Assembly (NCBI GenBank): GCA_030671095.1 | Contig: DAOVAK010000194.1 | Span: forward strand, 1-5,991 | Direction of reading: 5' to 3' | Source of the DNA: Deltaproteobacteria bacterium | GTDB taxonomy: Bacteria > Desulfobacterota > DSM-4660 > Desulfatiglandales > HGW-15 | DNA: 5,991 bases | In this document: piece by piece, positions 5,141 through 5,991 of the stretch | Layout of the letters: each line of letters begins with the position of its first letter | Position numbering within the stretch: position 1 is the stretch's first letter | The notes under the pieces: model-generated | The model's input: the letters and a program-made list of their open reading frames with translations, nothing else | Told to the model about the DNA's origin: nothing | Databases searched by the model: none | Translations under genes and position numbers: made by a program

Positions 5141-5991
5141 ATGGGAATTATCACGATCTCAAGAGGTTCATATAAAAGCGGTAGGGAGATTGCCGAGAAG
5201 ACTTCTCAGGAATTGGGATATGATTGCATCTCTCGAGAGGTCTTGCTCAAGGCCTCAGAAGATTTTGACATCCCCGAGGTAAAGCTTACTCAAACGATTG
5301 AAGATGCCCCTTCGTTTCTAGATCGATTTACCCATGGAAAAGAAAAATACATTGCCTACATTCAGGCTGCACTCCTAAATCATCTGAAGAGAGACAACGT
5401 GGTCTATCATGGCTTCGCTTGTAATTTTTTTGTGAAAGATATTCCACAGGTGCTAAAGATCCGGATTATTTTGGCGTTGGCCGATCGTGTAGAAGATGTG
5501 ATGGAGCGCTACAAAGTCTCAAGAAAAGAGGCCTTGCGTCTCATAAGAAAAGTTGATGAGCAGCGAAGAAAATGGAGTCAGAGACTTTATGGATACGATC
5601 CGTCAGATCCCAGTCTCTACGATCTTGTCCTGCATATCGACAATCTTACGGTGCAGGACGCTGTGGCCACCATTTGTCAGATCGCTGGGCTGGCGCAGTT
5701 TCAGACAACGCCAGAACTAAAAAAGACCATGGAAGATTTGGCCCTCGCTGCTCAGGTCAGAACATATCTAACAGACGTAAAACCAGGCGTGGAAGTATGC
5801 ATCAATAATGGATTTGTTTCTCTGAAGACAGACGCCCCATTAGCCGATGAATCGGAATTGGTCAAGAGGATGGGTGAGGTTGTGAAAAGGGTACCAGGGG
5901 TCACGGGGATCAAAGTGATGACCGAGGAGCATCCAGACGATAAGGACGTCTGTGTGTCTGAGCCACGGGTTGATTCTGCCAGAGGCGTACG
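5141..5991 (+). CDS. Cytidylate-kinase-like protein with C-terminal BON domain (3' end beyond window)
   Basis: The frame stays open for 283 codons and runs off the window edge. Residues about 1-180 match the cytidylate kinase-like family (Cytidylate_kin_2), a P-loop nucleotide kinase fold. The N-terminus is GIITISRGSYKSGREIAEK, with a modified P-loop where GR replaces the usual GK, followed by LGYDCISREVL. Later landmarks are VVYHGFACNFF (87-97), the arginine-containing ALADRVEDVMERY (112-124) and the lid-like EQRRKW (140-145). YDLVLHIDNLTVQDA (160-174) closes the domain. Residues about 200-260 resemble a BON domain, with VEVCINNGFVSLKTDAP and then VPGVTGIKV. Such proteins are seen in deltaproteobacteria; whether they phosphorylate CMP is not established, and the altered P-loop argues for caution. 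The gene diverges from the thiamine-binding operon and shares its intergenic control region. Confidence 0.85.
   Translation, partial: MGIITISRGSYKSGREIAEKTSQELGYDCISREVLLKASEDFDIPEVKLTQTIEDAPSFLDRFTHGKEKYIAYIQAALLNHLKRDNVVYHGFACNFFVKDIPQVLKIRIILALADRVEDVMERYKVSRKEALRLIRKVDEQRRKWSQRLYGYDPSDPSLYDLVLHIDNLTVQDAVATICQIAGLAQFQTTPELKKTMEDLALAAQVRTYLTDVKPGVEVCINNGFVSLKTDAPLADESELVKRMGEVVKRVPGVTGIKVMTEEHPDDKDVCVSEPRVDSARGV

Overview
The window looks like chromosomal DNA from an anaerobic, sulfate-reducer-like deltaproteobacterium (Desulfobacterota). This is inferred from the gene mix: a CbiM-type cobalt permease subunit, an SH3-domain lipoprotein, a Cache/HAMP/GGDEF sensor, a MTH1187-type thiamine-binding protein and a cytidylate-kinase-like/BON fusion. 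It also fits the moderate GC content and the 'tggagtat'-type intergenic repeats. No rRNA, tRNA, CRISPR array, transposase or phage gene is visible.

Layout. 29-634 (+) encodes a CbiM-like cobalt/nickel permease component. It is followed by an exact-consensus sigma70 promoter (668-696) driving a coiled-coil/SH3 lipoprotein (748-1530, +). That gene converges, across 35 bp with no visible terminator, on a 590-residue membrane diguanylate cyclase (1566-3338, -). The cyclase has its own near-consensus promoter at 3421-3449. Between the cyclase and the next gene lies a 200-bp non-coding composite repeat: three 8-bp tandem units at 3473-3496 and nested inverted repeats at about 3544-3670. A tight two-gene operon follows on the minus strand: a MTH1187-family thiamine-binding protein (4441-4734), then a formylglycine-generating-enzyme-fold protein (3681-4427, TTG start) that lacks the catalytic cysteine pair of true FGE. 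A roughly 400-bp divergent intergenic region (4735-5140) carries candidate promoters in both directions, direct repeats and a 21-bp palindrome that looks like an operator. The last gene (5141 to the window edge, +) is an incomplete cytidylate-kinase-like protein with a C-terminal BON domain.

How the genes work together. The only clear functional unit is the thiamine-binding/FGE-fold operon, with the divergent kinase sharing its control region. The cobalt transporter, lipoprotein and c-di-GMP sensor each appear to be separate transcription units. The most unusual parts are the operon pairing with a cysteine-deficient FGE fold, the symmetric elements in the divergent region, and the composite palindrome. 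Nothing here proves a new system.
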